Shown: in pieces, positions 34,492 through 42,900 of the stretch
Numbering within the stretch: the first letter of the stretch is position 1
Layout of the letters: each line of letters opens with the position of its first letter
Assembly (NCBI RefSeq): GCF_963664135.1
Contig: NZ_OY760905.1
Span: 186,001-250,000, forward strand
Reading direction: 5' to 3'
Source: an uncultured Acetobacterium sp.
Lineage (GTDB): Bacteria > Bacillota > Clostridia > Eubacteriales > Eubacteriaceae
Length of the DNA: 64,000 bases
The notes under the pieces: model-generated
Seen by the model: the letters and a program-made list of their open reading frames with translations, nothing else
Database searches by the model: none
Told to the model about the DNA's origin: nothing
Program-made: the position numbers and the translations under genes

Positions 34492-34840
34492 ATCACCCCG
34501 TATCTCAACGATATGATGACAAACTAGGTAACCTCATAGGAGCATAGGTTTTGTGAACCATCTAAAAACGGTACTCGGATCATCTTCCCTAGAATGCCTT
34601 TCAGCGTTAATCTGAATTTCCATATGAGGTGACAGTCGGTAACTTTTTAAGAATCTAAAATCTTAAGTTCAAAGAACGTTTCATCCCGTCGTTTTTAAAA
34701 ACAGTGAGTGATTGAAAACGGCGAGAGCGGTGAAATCCTATTTAAAGTGGCCGATGATGGATCTCCCGGTCACCGAGAGATCCATCAGAAACCGGGCGCT
34801 AAAATAAAGCGCTCCCGAAAGTCTTTTCAGATATGCTTTT

Positions 34841-35275
34841 TCAAGTGCGGTGAGACCGTCGTCCAGCAGCAGTTATAACCTGTTTAAAAAATAATTGATA
34901 ACCGTCACACAAATAGTTTTTCCCATTTTGTCCGTCTTTTGATAAAAGAAACCGATCCTTGGGACAACCACCAAAACAAAGGCGGATATCGTCGCAATCC
35001 AGACATTCTTCCGGCAAGCCCATGGTTTTGTGCAGACCAAATTGACGGTTTTTCTCCATTAATTCTGCCAGCGGGTTTTTTAGAATATTTCCCAGTTTAT
35101 AGGGTTCAAAGGCATATCGATCACAACTGAAAAGATCGCCATTTATTTCAAGCACGCCAGCATGTCCGCATAGTGCTTCGTGGACACAAACTCCGGCAGG
35201 CTGGTTGTTGAGATTCGCAAGCGTCGACTCAATCAACTGGACATGTTTTTTCCACAGTTTAAGAATCTCACAAAG
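34841..35275 (-). pseudogene. Truncated copy of the anaerobic sulfatase maturase SPASM domain
   Basis: About 145 codons nearly identical to the C-terminal third of the gene at 37904-39094 (for example CVHEALCGHAGVLE, CLDCDDIRLCFGGCPKDRF, same ending GRRSHRT). A deletion of about five codons lies near KLWKKHVQ. Homology stops at about 35275, where DUF2442-coding sequence on the other strand begins. The radical-SAM half with the CxxxCxxC motif is missing, so this copy cannot be active. Confidence 0.85.
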
Positions 35276-35484
35276 AAACACTAAAATTTGAAGACGGAAA
35301 AGAAGGGACATTCGATGTAATGCCTTATATAAAAGGACGTTGGTTCGGAGAGTTGTCTGATCCAACATATTTCAGCCAGGTACGAGTCTCAGAGCAGGGG
35401 ATCAAATGGCCAAACGAACAGGATATTGCCCCACATGAATTGTATGATGACCTTGTTGTTTCCAAAGGACAACTTGGTGCCTGA
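35275..35484 (+). pseudogene. DUF2442 protein remnant (N-terminus missing)
   Basis: Open frame without start: ETLKFEDGKEGTFDVMPYI, ELSDPTYFSQVRV, IKWPNEQDIAPHELYDD, then TGA. This is the conserved body of the small DUF2442 family (often paired with DUF4160 proteins). The first 15 or so residues were replaced by the inverted SPASM fragment. The stop codon lies inside a copy of the GTGCC...CTTAACTT motif. Confidence 0.75.
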
Positions 35485-35588
35485 CGGCAAAACCATTAGC
35501 CCACTTAACTTATTGACTTAACTAATCGGAGACGATTCTTCTCACGGGACTCAATAAATCCTTGGTAAAAAGTGTGAAACGATCAAAA

Positions 35589-35634
35589 TTAATCGCCCTC
35601 CTGTTGATTCAGAAGGGCGAATTGGTTGTTTTTT
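35589..35634 (+). terminator. Hairpin terminator
   Basis: AATTAATCGCCCT pairs with AGGGCGAATT around a 15-base loop and is followed by a T-run (GGTTGTTTTTTTATG). No intact gene precedes it; it may have ended the lost DUF2442 or a neighbouring gene. Confidence 0.65.
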
Positions 35635-35637
35635 TAT

Positions 35638-36082
35638 GCAGCGGTGATAATCGCTGCTGGATGACATTCAGGTGCTGTGGGAAGCGCTGAACCAGCATCA
35701 TCGTGATGCTGCCGTGAATTTTAAGTCACACTATGAAAACTGCACGTTCGAAAAGCGCAAAAAAAATCTGCTCCTGAAGGCCAAAAATGGGTAGATGCGA
35801 ATTGAAATTGCAGTTGATCAGGAAACAGCCAACAATGTCGGGTACTGTATTTTCCGGGTCGAATTTTCCGGTGATGCTGAAATGGAATCGCTATATGTGC
35901 GGGAAAACTATCGGGGGCCGGGTCATGGTGAGACGCTGTTAAGCAATGCCATTGCCTGGATGGACGAAATGGGCGCGCGCACAAAAACCGTGTCGGTTGC
36001 AGTGGGCAATGAAAAAGCCTTCAGCTGCTATGGGCGTTTTGGTTTTTATCCCAGAAAAACCCAGTTGGAACAGATCAAATAG
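35638..36082 (+). pseudogene. GNAT acetyltransferase pseudogene, copy of the 61342 gene
   Basis: Closely matches codons 133-280 of the gene at 61342-62184, but lacks the N-terminal domain, has a one-base deletion near 35653, and has TAG at 35792 where the intact copy has CAG. A 95-codon frame from ATG at 35795 (MRIEIAVDQETANNVGY to the C-terminus) remains open and covers the CoA-binding part, but it has no good ribosome site. It abuts the thioredoxin-like gene. Confidence 0.8.
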
Positions 36083-36117
36083 TTTGCCGGAAAATTAATA
36101 GAAGAGAGGCGAAAGCG

Positions 36118-36450
36118 ATGAAACAAATTAACTCAATTACTGAAATCGATGCTTTAAAAAAGGAAAATGACATGTTGTTGGTTTACTTTGGCAGCAATAT
36201 CTGCAGTGTCTGTTGCGATCTGTTGCCCAAAATTGATCAGATGCTCGGCAACTATCCCGGCATTTCTGCGGTTAAAGTGGATATACAAAAATCGCCTGCT
36301 CTTTCCGCAAGTTTTAGTGTTTTTACGGCACCGGCAGTCATCCTGTTTATTCAGGAAAAGGAAACCCTGCGGGAAGCGGGGATAATGAGCCTGAGACATC
36401 TTGAAGACCAAATTTCAAGATACGTTGAACTTTTTTTTAAAGGCAACTGA
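36118..36450 (+). CDS. Thioredoxin family protein
   Basis: A 110-residue thioredoxin fold: LVYFGSNICSVCCDLLPKI with the redox pair CSVC (about residues 26-29), AVKVDIQKSP, and the cis-proline segment FTAPAVILFIQ. The extra Cys right after the motif is unusual. AGAGAGGCGAAAGCG precedes the ATG. Members are general thiol oxidoreductases or bacteriocin/peroxiredoxin partners; no obvious partner is adjacent. Confidence 0.85.
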   Translation: MKQINSITEIDALKKENDMLLVYFGSNICSVCCDLLPKIDQMLGNYPGISAVKVDIQKSPALSASFSVFTAPAVILFIQEKETLREAGIMSLRHLEDQISRYVELFFKGN

Positions 36451-36493
36451 TTTAAAGGAGGCAATATCATGACAAGAATAGGAATGATAGCCC

Positions 36494-36612
36494 CGGTGCC
36501 AGGCACACTTAACTTTGGGTCTGAGGTTTTGCGTACCATCTTCTAAGGGTGCCTGTCTCAACTTAACTTGCTTAGCGCTGCGGGAAACTGCACAAAGCAG
36601 TCCCGCTGTCAG
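36494..36612 (+). repeat. Two CTTAACTT motif copies followed by a strong hairpin
   Basis: CGGTGCCAGGCACACTTAAC (36494) and GGGTGCCTGTCTCAACTTAA (36547) lie 50 bases apart in the same orientation. Next comes CTGCGGG-AACTGC..GCAGT-CCCGC (about 36577-36610), a GC-rich stem without T-run. They fill the gap between the thioredoxin and serine hydrolase genes. Confidence 0.6.
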
Positions 36613-36668
36613 GCTATACTTTATCTAAGATCTTAACACCCTGATAATAAATTTTAAGGACATCAACG

Positions 36669-37682
36669 ATGAATATAAATTTAAATGAATACTTTAAAAA
36701 ACAAAAAAAATTTAGTGGAAATGTCTTGTTATCAAAAAATAATGAAATTATTTTTAATGAATCATATGGATATTCGAATAAGGAAAAAGGAGTAAAAAAT
36801 ACACCGCAAACAAAATTCATGATTGGCTCGATGACAAAGACAATAACGGCATTATGTATTATGCAGTTATCCGAACAAGGGATGCTTTCAACACAACAGC
36901 ATCTTGACGATTATCTTCCGGACGTCTACCAGGGTCAGGGCATAACCATTCATCATCTGCTAACGCATATGTCGGGAATACCGAACTACTTAATGCTAAG
37001 AAAACAAATAAACTGGGGAGAACATCATACCCCCCAAGAAATACTACAAATTGTAAAAGGATATCAATTGAAATTCCCAGCTGGTGAAAAATGGTCATAC
37101 AGTAATACGAATTATCTGATTCTTGGTTTGATCATTGAAATGGTTACAGGAATGAATTATCACCAATATGTTAAAAATTATCTATTTATTCCTGCTAAAA
37201 TGAATCATTCAGGATTTATTGATGACGAACAAAAAAATGTCGCCACTAATTATATTAGCGGTAAAAAAGGGTTCGATATGGACCCATCAATGTTCTTTGC
37301 TTGTGGTGATATGGTCACAACGGTTGGTGATTTTTATTTGCTTGATCGAGCAATTCAGGATGGGATACTATTGAAAGCCCAAAGCGTAAAGGAAATGCAA
37401 AAGCCTCACCATGACGGAAAATTTGTAAAATGCGGCTATGGATTGTTTGTCAAAAAACATTTTGATTGTAACAGTATCTGCCATGGTGGGTCAATGCCAA
37501 ATGGTTACACGTCTCATTTTGAGAAATACATTGATGACGAGATGACCATTGTGGTTTTAAGTAATGATTTAGTAAAATACCGATTCTTATCAATGAGCGG
37601 GGCTGGTGGTACCTATATCAGTAGAGAGATGGCTTCATTAATTTATGGTAAAAAGTTAGGCGCTTTGAAGAAGATATTCTAA
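36669..37682 (+). CDS. Serine hydrolase of the beta-lactamase/class C family
   Basis: A 337-residue protein with the three penicilloyl-serine transferase motifs: SMTK (S-x-x-K) near residue 58, YSN (KWSYSNTNY) near 144, and HGGS near 275. Opening FSGNVLLSKNNEIIFNESYGYS is typical of the beta-lactamase-related esterase/peptidase family. No signal peptide is evident, so it is probably cytoplasmic; a true antibiotic-resistance role is not indicated. The start at 36669 has AAGGA upstream. Confidence 0.88.
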   Translation: MNINLNEYFKKQKKFSGNVLLSKNNEIIFNESYGYSNKEKGVKNTPQTKFMIGSMTKTITALCIMQLSEQGMLSTQQHLDDYLPDVYQGQGITIHHLLTHMSGIPNYLMLRKQINWGEHHTPQEILQIVKGYQLKFPAGEKWSYSNTNYLILGLIIEMVTGMNYHQYVKNYLFIPAKMNHSGFIDDEQKNVATNYISGKKGFDMDPSMFFACGDMVTTVGDFYLLDRAIQDGILLKAQSVKEMQKPHHDGKFVKCGYGLFVKKHFDCNSICHGGSMPNGYTSHFEKYIDDEMTIVVLSNDLVKYRFLSMSGAGGTYISREMASLIYGKKLGALKKIF

Positions 37683-37683
37683 A

Positions 37684-37888
37684 AGAGCTTCTTTTGGAAT
37701 CTGTTATGTTTGAGAAGCGTCCGCAATACGATGATGCAATCGAAGTAGCAAGAAAATCTAATGATTCCGGCGTGTTTATCGAATTTACGCTATCCGCTGT
37801 TTTTTAGATACCATCGTCGAACAGGACAAGCACCAAGTAAAGCACCAAGTCGATTTAACAGGCACACAGATCGACGTTTTAAAATCGC
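37684..37888 (+). pseudogene. Fic-family protein C-terminal remnant
   Basis: Frame 1 reads DAIEVARKSNDSGVFIEFTL up to a TAG at 37806. The next frame continues DTIVEQDKHQVKHQVDLTG. FIEFxL...HQVxHQV is the typical ending of long Fic/DOC proteins with a C-terminal winged helix. The Fic core (HPFxxGNGR) is absent. One extra base in the T-run explains the frameshift. Confidence 0.6.
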
Positions 37889-37903
37889 TTCAGATTTGCT
37901 TTC

Positions 37904-39094
37904 TCAAGTGCGGTGAGACCGCCGTCCCGTAGCGGCGATAACCTGTTTAAAAAATAATTGATAACCGTCGCACAAATAGTTTTTCCCATTTTGTCCGTCT
38001 TTTGATAAAAGAAACCGATCCTTGGGACAACCGCCAAAACAAAGGCGGATAGCGTCGCAATCCAGACATTCTTCCGGCAAGCCCATGGTTTTGTGCATGC
38101 CAAATTGACGGTTTTTCTCCATTAATTCGGCCAGCGGGGTTTTTAGAATATTTCCCAGCTTATAGGATTCAAAGGTATAGCGATCACAACAAAAAAGATC
38201 GCCATTCATTTCAAGCACGCCAGCATGTCCGCATAGCGCTTCGTGAACACAGATTCCGGCCGGCTGATTGTTGAGATTCGCAAGCGTCGACTCAATCACC
38301 TGGACATGTTTTTTGCCACGATCATGTTTTTGCCACAGCTTAAAAATCGCGCAAAGAAACAAGCCATAGTCCTTGGCAGTCACCGAAAAATCGGTCAGCG
38401 GATGCTTCATGGCCGGGGAATGGATGCCCGCGGGCATGGCAAACCGCTGGCCGGAGGCCGCTTCATAAGTGGCAGGTGCACATTCGACCACGGGCAAAAA
38501 CTGCATGTAATCGGTCAGTTCGCGCAGAAACAAATAAACCGCCTTGGGGTGTTTGGAATTAACGGCATTGACGGTAGTCAGGGTGTTGTAAGCGACACCG
38601 TGTTTCTGAAGCAGCTTGATGCCTTGGATGGTTTTGCCAAAAGTTCCGCCGTGATAGTCTTGGCGATAGGTATCATGGAGTGACGCATTCCCGTCAATAC
38701 TGACGCCAATGAGAAAATTGTGGGCAGCAAAAAACGCACACCAGGCATCATCTAGCAGCGTGCCATTGGTCTGAAGGGTATTTTGTATTTGTCGGCCAAG
38801 TCCAAACTGGTTTTGATAAGCCAGTGCCCGGCGGTAAAAATCCTGGGGCGCCAGGGTTGGTTCACCGCCATGCCAGGCAAACTCGACAACCGCATTTTGA
38901 CCGTGAATGGCCAGATTCTGCTGAATATAGGTCTTCAGTACCGCATCCGGCATTAACCGGTATGGCTGCTTTACTAAATCTTTCTTTTCCAGATAATAGC
39001 AATAGTGGCAGCGAAGATTACAGGCTGCGCCGACGGGTTTAGCCATAATCGCATAAGTCCGGGCGTCCGGGTTGGGGTTATTTTTCGTTCCCAT
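37904..39094 (-). CDS. Anaerobic sulfatase-maturating enzyme (radical SAM/SPASM)
   Basis: A 396-residue radical SAM protein: CNLRCHYCYYLEK (CxxxCxxC for the 4Fe-4S cluster) near residue 24, then a C-terminal SPASM domain with the Cys sets CVHEALCGHAG, FCCDRY and CLDC...CFGGC for two auxiliary clusters. Family members oxidise a Cys or Ser in sulfatases to formylglycine without oxygen. The gene starts inside the stop of the sulfatase gene (TAATG), so they are coupled and the partner is known. A truncated copy lies at 34841-35275. Start ATG at 39094. Confidence 0.92.
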   Translation of the reverse strand: MGTKNNPNPDARTYAIMAKPVGAACNLRCHYCYYLEKKDLVKQPYRLMPDAVLKTYIQQNLAIHGQNAVVEFAWHGGEPTLAPQDFYRRALAYQNQFGLGRQIQNTLQTNGTLLDDAWCAFFAAHNFLIGVSIDGNASLHDTYRQDYHGGTFGKTIQGIKLLQKHGVAYNTLTTVNAVNSKHPKAVYLFLRELTDYMQFLPVVECAPATYEAASGQRFAMPAGIHSPAMKHPLTDFSVTAKDYGLFLCAIFKLWQKHDRGKKHVQVIESTLANLNNQPAGICVHEALCGHAGVLEMNGDLFCCDRYTFESYKLGNILKTPLAELMEKNRQFGMHKTMGLPEECLDCDAIRLCFGGCPKDRFLLSKDGQNGKNYLCDGYQLFFKQVIAATGRRSHRT

Positions 39095-40812
39095 TAATTT
39101 GGCGTTTTGTTGATCTGAGAAATTACCGTGGTCGCTTCATTGCCGTCATCGACGCCAATTTCTTTGGTGATCAGATCATTGAGCTGACCGTTAAGTTCCA
39201 TGATCAAGGCGGCATTGGTTTCCTTATCGGCAGCCAGGTTGACTAATTCATTGGGATCTTTTTCCAGATCAAATAGCTGAACATCATTATTCGCATATAA
39301 GTCGTCCATGGTTGTTGGCAGATTAAACGTTAATGGCGAGAAATATCGGGCAAACTTATATTTTTCGGTGGTAATGCCTCGGACAAATCCCCGTTTCGAA
39401 TAATCAATCTGATACGTTGTGATATTGGTCGTCGGATCAGTGGTTTGCATCATGTTGCTGTCGATCATCGAGATCATTTCATAGGCAAATAATGCGCCCT
39501 CTCTGATTTTCGTTTTGCTGCCATCCATTAAATCCATCAGACTGTGTCCTGGTAGTCCGGCGGCGATTTCCGCTTTTTTATCATCCGGCAGATTTGTCAT
39601 GTCAATAAAGGTGGGTGCCAAATCGAGATGACTGGTTACGGCATCGATCGAATTGCCGCCTTTATATTCGGGATGGACGATAATCAGTGGAACATGGATA
39701 TTGTTTTCATACATAAAACCGCCTTTGCCCCGGAGTCCGTTGGCACCCTGCATATCACCATGATCGCTGGTAAAGACAATGATGGTATTATCCAGCATAT
39801 CAAGATTGGACACTTCAGCTAAGATGTTTTCGAGCTGATCATCATTGTCCTGAATACAATTATAATAATAATCGCGGAAATTTTCCCAGCGCGATGCTTC
39901 GGATGGGATTTCACCAACCCGGCGGTTCCATAAGTTGAAATATTCAAGATCCGCAGGGACGCGTCCAGCAGCATCGATGGGCTCGTTCCAGGTGGACGGA
40001 ATGACGGCCTTTGGATAGGTCGTCTGATAAATCGAATTGGCCGGGGCTCCGGCAATGGCAAAGGTCGTTTGACCGGTGTTCTGAACGGTTTCGCCGTTAG
40101 TATCGGTATCATAGTACATTATGTCATGGGGATTCACAAGATTAACAGCCAGAAAAAAAGACTGTCCGGCGGCATTGGTGGCAGTTCCCTTTGATCGCAA
40201 CCAACTGACGGTGTCCCCGGCAATGTTGCTGTCCTGCATGTAGCCCTGCTGAAGCTGACCGACAATATCACCCTGGGCATTCCAGTCCGAAAATCCATAG
40301 CCGAGTAGGCCATTCTGCTCCTGCATGGCGGGTTGGCTGGTATCATCAAAAACGCTGGTATCGCCCATGTGCCACTTGCCTTTAAAGGCGGAGTAGTACC
40401 CGGCTGAGAGCATCCGGTCACCGACGGTGGTCAGGTTTTCTGAGATCGGTTCCTGCCAGGGGGATTCGGTATTGTCAATCATCAGGGTGTCGGTGATGTG
40501 GGTGCCGGTGTAAATGACTGACCGGGAGGAAGTGGACACATTACTACAGGTATACTGTTTTTCAAAAGTTGTTCCCATTTTCTCCAGAAGTTCACGGGCC
40601 TTGTAATTGGTGCCTTCCGGAAATTTGTCAAAATAATGCTCCTGATCCACAGTTACAAAGACAATATTATAATTGCCATCACTATTCTGTCGCGCATTGA
40701 CATCAGCCATTTTTTGATCGATGGTCTGGCTGGATGAGCTTTGGGTGCAGCCTGACACACTCAGCAAAGAGGTTGCCAGGGTGATGCCCAGGGCAGCTTT
40801 TTTTAGATTCAT
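39094..40812 (-). CDS. Secreted sulfatase lipoprotein, Ser-type active site
   Basis: A 572-residue sulfatase with a signal peptide ending SVSGC (lipobox Cys 22). The active-site block is CSNVSTSSRSVIYTG: the residue four before Arg 97, normally Cys of CxPSR, is Ser 93, so this is a Ser-type sulfatase needing conversion to formylglycine. Other family landmarks are FKGKWHMG, FTSDHGDMQG and FMYENNIHVPL. ATG at 40812 follows AGGAGGT. The next gene encodes the anaerobic maturase that can act on Ser. It would release sulfate from an organic sulfate ester at the cell surface. Confidence 0.9.
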   Translation of the reverse strand: MNLKKAALGITLATSLLSVSGCTQSSSSQTIDQKMADVNARQNSDGNYNIVFVTVDQEHYFDKFPEGTNYKARELLEKMGTTFEKQYTCSNVSTSSRSVIYTGTHITDTLMIDNTESPWQEPISENLTTVGDRMLSAGYYSAFKGKWHMGDTSVFDDTSQPAMQEQNGLLGYGFSDWNAQGDIVGQLQQGYMQDSNIAGDTVSWLRSKGTATNAAGQSFFLAVNLVNPHDIMYYDTDTNGETVQNTGQTTFAIAGAPANSIYQTTYPKAVIPSTWNEPIDAAGRVPADLEYFNLWNRRVGEIPSEASRWENFRDYYYNCIQDNDDQLENILAEVSNLDMLDNTIIVFTSDHGDMQGANGLRGKGGFMYENNIHVPLIIVHPEYKGGNSIDAVTSHLDLAPTFIDMTNLPDDKKAEIAAGLPGHSLMDLMDGSKTKIREGALFAYEMISMIDSNMMQTTDPTTNITTYQIDYSKRGFVRGITTEKYKFARYFSPLTFNLPTTMDDLYANNDVQLFDLEKDPNELVNLAADKETNAALIMELNGQLNDLITKEIGVDDGNEATTVISQINKTPN

Positions 40813-40945
40813 ATCAAGACCTCCTGATTTAAATATGAAAATTATGAAATGTGCCAAAACAAAAAAGTGGTTAGATCGCCGGTCGGTTATGTTTAACGTT
40901 GTTGTTAAAAATATACCCGGACTAAGCTTGGATATTCAATAAATA

Positions 40946-41074
40946 ATGATGACAGAACAAGAATCTTTTTATAAGCGTTTAGAAAAAGGAGTTGTTTGTT
41001 TGGAGCGTCAGGCCTTTGTGATGCGATTCGCCAGAATCGTTTCAACGAAGGCGACGATCGATTGATAAGTTGAA
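40946..41074 (+). CDS. Possible 42-codon small ORF
   Basis: The frame MMTEQESFYKRLEKGVV... is open between the sulfatase promoter and the MmcQ-like gene. No ribosome site is clear and no family is recognised. It may be chance or a fragment. A CTTAAC motif copy (41080-41096) follows directly. Confidence 0.2.
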
Positions 41075-41136
41075 CTTAGCGCTGGGACACTTAACGGCCT
41101 AAGTTCTACTGGAAAGATATAAAAAAGGAGATCGAA

Positions 41137-41517
41137 ATGAAATCGTGTGAAAAATGGGATCAGCTGATTGAACAAACAGCTTTGGCGCTGCCGGGAGCAA
41201 CCCGGGACTACCAGCCGGAATGGGATGCCGTGCGATATTTTGTCGGCGAGTTGATGTTTGCCATGCGCGGTGAGAATAAGAACGGTGACTCACTGTTGAC
41301 CCTCAAGCTGCCGGTCGGCGATGGTGAAATTCTCCGCTCCCGTTATCCGGATATTATTCCCGGCTATTATATGAATAAACAACATTGGAATTCGATTCTG
41401 CTTGACGGTGATGTCCCGGAACCGGTTTTGATCGACTGCATCCAACTGGCATATCAGACCGTTTTTATGAAACTGACGAAAAAGAAACAGCGGGAAATTA
41501 CGGAAAGTCGGCGTTAG
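41137..41517 (+). CDS. MmcQ/YjbR family DNA-binding-like protein
   Basis: A 126-residue single-domain protein of the MmcQ/YjbR (CyaY-like) fold: ALPGATRDYQPEWDAVRYFV, a strand LMFAMRGENKNGDSLLTLKL and YMNKQHWNSILLDGDVPE. Length and order of elements are normal. AGGAGAT precedes the ATG. Function is poorly known; DNA binding is suggested for some members. Confidence 0.82.
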   Translation: MKSCEKWDQLIEQTALALPGATRDYQPEWDAVRYFVGELMFAMRGENKNGDSLLTLKLPVGDGEILRSRYPDIIPGYYMNKQHWNSILLDGDVPEPVLIDCIQLAYQTVFMKLTKKKQREITESRR

Positions 41518-41522
41518 AATAG

Positions 41523-41657
41523 TTGCCCGGAATTGATGAAGTCATGTGGAATGATGATATTTATGTGAATTGGGAAATAGCCGATCCGACGGTCCGTCTG
41601 ACAGATGCTGCTATTAGTCGACATTACCTTGCACCACAAATCAATCACATAGGGTAA
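41523..41657 (+). pseudogene. C-terminal remnant resembling dTDP-4-dehydrorhamnose 3,5-epimerase (RfbC)
   Basis: A 44-codon open stretch just after the MmcQ-like gene reads GIDEVMWNDDIYVNWEIADP and LTDAAISRHYLAPQI. The W-N-D...I-x-W...SxxD..AP order fits the tail of RfbC-type epimerases. No upstream part is present. From 41658 to 42163 no gene is seen; this stretch is AT-rich with scattered short hairpins and the leader of the next gene. Confidence 0.4.
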
Positions 41658-42163
41658 AATTTAGCGCTATTTAAGCGCTCAAAAAGAAATGTTGAGATCT
41701 GGGTAAAGGGACTGTTATTTTTAGATTAAGAAAGTGTTAAGTTACAAGGCCGCACCCATCGGTAATCCGTTTCAGCGATTAACCGAAAGGAAAAACCGCG
41801 ATACAGTGGGATTATAGGAATTGATTGGCGACGCCTGCGGAGATTAAATGATTTTAATAACTTAATAACACGATAAAATATCAGTAGTGTATTTAGAACA
41901 ATTCAATTCTAAACGGTAAATTTAGTTAGTCACGCTAATGACAAGAATTTTGCCTGTTCTCGAATTGAGCATTATGGTAAAATAAACGTGTCAATGAAAA
42001 CAACAATCATGCGAATTCAATTCACTTAACAAAAATGGCAAAAATGCCAGGAAAGAGGCAAATAAAGGAAAAACACCAGCATGGTCGAGACGGTTTCCTT
42101 TCAATGAGGGTATTATTTACGACGTCAAAGGCGTCTTTAATAAAAACTTAGAGAGAGGAAGTA

Positions 42164-42646
42164 ATGGCGATGAGCGTATTAAAAAAAGAGAATGAATTTT
42201 TGGAGACCAGAGAAGCAATAAAACCAGCCATGTTTCGGGTACTGTGTCCATATCGGGCGGGATGCCCCTATTATGGGGAGATCAAATCAGTGGGGAAAAA
42301 GCGGCGATGTTATGGACGACTCTTTGATTTAGCCGACACCAATACCGTTGTTTGGTTTCGGTATCGATGTCAGCGAACGAAGCAGGTCATGGTTATCAAA
42401 CAAATGGGTTCAAAAATGTTGTTTTGGGATGAAGCCGATCAGCATAGCGATTCGGCGGCAGGGATTCCCGATGTTTTTTATCCGATCAGATGTCCCGTTT
42501 GTGGACAACGGATTCTGGATGTTTACGTCGAAGTCGGTGGATGCTTACTTGAATTTAAATGTCCGACCCACCGCGATATCGTGATCTGGTACGGTCCCGG
42601 TCAGGGCCACTGGCGCGATAATGATAAAAATGCGGTCAGTGCATAA
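42164..42646 (+). CDS. Zinc-ribbon protein, probably phage-related
   Basis: A 160-residue protein with two likely metal sites: CPYRAGCPYYG near residue 28 and CPVCGQRILDV...FKCPTH near 108-137 (CxxC...CxxH). No named family was recognised, but small proteins with CPxCG...C ribbons are common in phage early regions. It precedes a phage primase-helicase by 250 bases. GAGAGAGG lies before the ATG. Another ATG two codons on is an equal possibility. Confidence 0.6.
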   Translation: MAMSVLKKENEFLETREAIKPAMFRVLCPYRAGCPYYGEIKSVGKKRRCYGRLFDLADTNTVVWFRYRCQRTKQVMVIKQMGSKMLFWDEADQHSDSAAGIPDVFYPIRCPVCGQRILDVYVEVGGCLLEFKCPTHRDIVIWYGPGQGHWRDNDKNAVSA

Positions 42647-42900
42647 AGTGCGGCACAACCCATTAAGATTATGAAAATCACATTGAGATCACAACATCAA
42701 TTTAATATATCAGCATACATACTGAGTTAAACTGGGCCATCGAGCCACTAAACTACCGGATGTCGCTTTAAATCACAGCCAGCCTGTGAATTTTAAAGTG
42801 CATCCGGTTTTTTATTGCTCTGTTATGGGGCGGCTGGTGGCGAGTTGATGTTGGCGGTCGGGAACAACACATTAAAAATTCCAAAATACAGGAGGTTATT

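Noticed and set aside
36669-37682. Serine hydrolase as a beta-lactam resistance gene
   Set aside because: It has the SxxK, YSN and HGGS motifs of the broad family but no signal peptide, and many such proteins are esterases or peptidases.
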